Source: Welwitschia mirabilis
Taxonomy: Eukaryota > Gnetophyta > Gnetopsida > Welwitschiales
Assembly: GCA_051453625.1 (NCBI GenBank)
Contig: JBOZIK010000001.1
Location: forward strand, 279,778,948-279,813,657
Length of the DNA: 34,710 nt
Direction of reading: 5' to 3'
Shown here: in pieces, positions 32,454-34,710 of the stretch
How positions within the stretch are numbered: the stretch's first letter is position 1
How the letters are laid out: each line of letters begins with the position of its first letter
The notes under the pieces: model-generated
Told to the model about the DNA's origin: nothing
What the model saw: the letters and a program-made list of their open reading frames with translations, nothing else
Databases searched by the model: none
Position numbers and translations under genes: made by a program

Positions 32454-32471
32454 TGGTACCATTGCTGGGGA
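32454..32471 (+). other. G3 primer-binding site, tRNA-Asp type
   Basis: TGGTACCATTGCTGGGGA, against TGGCGCCGTTGCCGGGGA. The four differences are transitions at CpG positions. It lies three bases after the LTR end gcaaca (32445-32450). Confidence 0.85.
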
Positions 32472-32603
32472 AGGTTGCTTGGAAATCAAGAGTTTTCATT
32501 GCTTCAGTGGATATTCTAGATGTTTTTTGCAGTAGTGGTGTACTAGTACTCTATAAGTCTTTTGTTTTAGTTTTTACTTTTTACTAACCTCTGACGTCCC
32601 CTT

Positions 32604-32710
32604 CATCGTCCAGACTTCATAGTCAGATAACTATCCCTTTTTCTGCTTTTCCTCTTTCTATGGTTGTCTATGTTTTTAGTTTTTGTCATCCAGCTTATCA
32701 TCCGGACAAC
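32604..32710 (+). repeat. Two palindromic modules in the G3 leader
   Basis: Module 1 (tcatcgtccagacttcat, then agtcagataac) and module 2 (ATCATCCGGACAAC at about 32697-32710) are the counterparts of the two G2 modules. Module 2 of both copies is explained by one older palindrome, GTCGTCCGGACGAC, after loss of CpG sites. Confidence 0.65.
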
Positions 32711-32741
32711 ATACAAGATGACACTTTAAACTAAAAACTAA

Positions 32742-34710
32742 ATGGTGAAAATAGAAAAAGGAAAAAAATACTAAAGAGAGAAACAATTCATTACAGAAAT
32801 ATCAAAGAAGGTTTGCTAAATTTTGAATTTGAAAATCAAAATAGCCTAGGTACACAAACTTTAGAAATTCCTAAAATTTTTTATTTTAATTCTACAAAAG
32901 AGTCTGATTTTAATTTTGAAAAATCTGATACCATATTAACCTCTCACCAAAAATAACCTATCTCTTTGAATCCAATCCTTGTCATTAGAACCATTACTCC
33001 TACTCCTTGGGTGACTCTAAGAGATCTCATAGCAAATAAATGACTTGAAATCCATGACCCTTTTGACTTATCTTCTGGCGATGATGTGAAACTTAAAAAC
33101 TTAAATGCTTACCCTACATTTCAAGGAGAACCTGATGAAGTCCCCCTACAACACATCGCTGAAATTAAACAACTCATTCTTACTTCTAGAAATGGTAAAA
33201 AACACATAACTGATAGAACTTACATGGTTATTTTTCCCATCACATTATGAAATAAGGCTAAACTTTGGCTTAGAACGATACCCTATAAGAGCCTAAAATC
33301 TTGGAGTCAAGTTCAAGAAGCCTTTATCAAAAGATTTATAAATGAAACCACCATCCAAAAATGTAAGAAAGAAGTCACAAACTTCCAACAATTGCCTAAT
33401 GAATACTACGCCTCTCTCTATAAGAGATTTTTTGTAGCTTTACACTCAAACCCAGTAGATGCCTTTTCTAAGGTAGAGTTAATAGATTATTTCTATAGTG
33501 GGTTAAATAGTTATACCAAGCAACTTGTATATTTCTCTTGTGGTGGCAACCTCCTAAACCAAACTTTAGAAGATGCTTAGAAGATATTAAAAGATTTAGT
33601 CGAAGTAAGTCAAACTTGACCAAAACCCTTAACTAGAGAAAATAGAACAGTAGGCCAAATCATTAAAGACCTCAAAGAAGTCAAATATAAGAAAGATGCA
33701 ACCAAAATATAACATGAACCAACTAGCATTATTAAGGATTTCACTTCTACTTTACAGAAATACACCCAGATAATCCTTGATGCTAAAGTAGCAACTGAGA
33801 AAAGTTAAATTATTGTTCCAACTTGTGATTTGTGCGAGGATAGTTTTCACATCATGAAAGAATGTTCTTTACTTCCTATGTGCAAAGAGAAAATATATGA
33901 AGAAGTTCGTGCTTTAAACCAAGGACCCTCCAACTATATTCAAAACTATAACCAAAGACAAATCCCTAATCACAATTTTCAATATAGGATGAATGAATAA
34001 CCTAATAATTTTCAAACACATTATCCTAACTTCCAACCATTCTGAAATAGATTTGCTCATTAAAACTTTCAATCCAACCATCCGAATAACTTCGCAAGCC
34101 TTTTCAACTCCCAGAACCATAGTAATCCTCTTAGGAATTCCATTGAGGAGTTGAAAAAAACTTAAGAGAAGACAAACTCAAACATAGAAAAACTAGTAAA
34201 CATCTTGCAATAAACCATGCTTTCCAACCAAAGACCACAAGGGACCCTTGCCACTCAACCCTTACTGAACCCTAACGAAGTATGAAAAGATTATAAGGTG
34301 GTGACAAGAAGTGGAAATGACACAACAACCCCTACTCATGAGGCTTCAACTTCCCAAAATAATAAGAATGATGAGGAAGAGGATATAGAAATCTAAGAAA
34401 ATTATTCCTTCCCTTCTTCACTTAACAACAAAAAGAGAAATACTTCACAAAAGAAACCTGCTATCCCATGGCTTAATAGGCTTAATGAAAACCCTATCTT
34501 TAATGATTACTTGAAAGTCTTAATGCAAAACGTGAGCATCAACTTACCTTTTTGGAAACTTTTGCAAGAAAATCCCAAATACTCTAATATATGGAAAGAC
34601 CTAATTAGAAGAAAACAAAAACTAACCATCCCTAGTAAGGTCTTCCTAGATTAATCCATTAGTAACTTAGTTTCCTAGAAGGGTCCAAAATTTAAAGATC
34701 CCGGGGTAGC
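32742..34710 (+). pseudogene. G3 gag (Athila-like), nearly full length
   Basis: Starts ATGGT like G1 and G2. The gag domain (about 33055-33550) contains S-G-D-D-V, E-P-D-E-V-P-L-Q-H-I-A, a TGA where Trp is expected before N-K-A-K-L-W-L, A-F-I-K-R-F-I-N-E-T and F-Y-S-G-L-N-S-Y-T-K-Q-L. A perfect CX2CX4HX4C zinc knuckle lies at 33824-33865 (C-D-L-C ... H ... C), followed by L-L-P-M-C. An Asn/Gln/Phe-rich basic stretch (33930-34110) precedes E-E-L-K-K and V-V-T-R-S-G-N at about 34300, the TRSG motif typical of this gag lineage. An acidic run follows, then P-A-I-P-W-L-N-R-L, F-N-D-Y-L-K-V-L and N-L-P-F-W-K-L-L, and K-F-K-D-P-G at the window edge. Stops remain at more than ten places. It would be an RNA-binding structural protein, but cannot be made intact. 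The minus-strand frame 33914-34120 is its antisense. Confidence 0.87.

Larger units (their letters stand above)
32217..34710 (+). mobile_element. G3: second copy of the G2 family, LTR end to gag/protease border
   Basis: The last 234 bp of the LTR (32217-32450), primer-binding site, leader and a nearly full gag are present. The window stops in K-F-K-D-P-G, which in Athila-type polyproteins immediately precedes the protease start (KDPGSF.IPC). Confidence 0.8.

Noticed and set aside
33914-34120. 68-codon minus-strand frame
   Set aside because: Antisense shadow of the G3 gag basic region.

Overview
The window reads as plant nuclear heterochromatin. It is very AT-rich, poor in CpG, and built almost entirely from decayed class I retrotransposons. 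I see no intact host gene, no tRNA or rRNA gene and no CRISPR array. The element types (LINEs with a DUF4283-like ORF1, Ty3/gypsy elements primed by tRNA-Asp or initiator tRNA-Met, and an Athila/Tat-style gag and integrase) point to a seed plant, probably an angiosperm. I cannot name the species. Four runs of exactly 100 N mark scaffold joins; at two of them the flanking sequence is simply repeated, so those contigs probably overlap. Element and family names below rest on motifs recognised by eye, without database searches.

Layout, left to right. (1) 1-2663 and 3345-about 6290 are two direct copies of a roughly 2.65-kb sequence. In both, the right part is the minus-strand 3' end of the same LINE reverse transcriptase (RT). 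The left copy stops at 2663 beside an AT microsatellite. The right copy continues into a long LINE (here LINE-1, minus strand) with RT, a linker, an AP-endonuclease start, a CCHC knuckle and a DUF4283-like ORF1, reaching about 9640. (2) 9690-11010 is part of a second, different LINE (LINE-2, minus strand). (3) 11011-15013 has no recognisable gene. (4) 15014-16426 is a complete 1.4-kb miniature LTR retrotransposon with target-site duplication, LTRs, primer-binding site and polypurine tract. Its interior fuses gag, RT and integrase fragments in one reading frame. (5) 17555-21668 is an older minus-strand LTR element. A primer-binding-site-like sequence also lies outside its left LTR. (6) 22500-26290 holds minus-strand remains of an Athila/Tat-like element: an integrase including its C-terminal part, a five-unit 54-bp minisatellite, and a degenerate ORF resembling the plant retrotransposon protein family PF20167. 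(7) 26450-34710 holds three successive plus-strand elements (called G1, G2, G3 here). Each has a tRNA-Asp primer-binding site followed by a leader and a gag pseudogene. The window ends where the protease should begin.

None of these genes appears functional, because every coding stretch of any length carries stops. The most interesting structure is a set of short GTCGTC/GACGAC-type palindromic modules. They recur both in the presumed U3 region of the LTR and in the leader between the primer-binding site and gag, in two diverged element families (G1 versus G2/G3). The second is the in-frame gag-RT-integrase fusion inside the miniature element.
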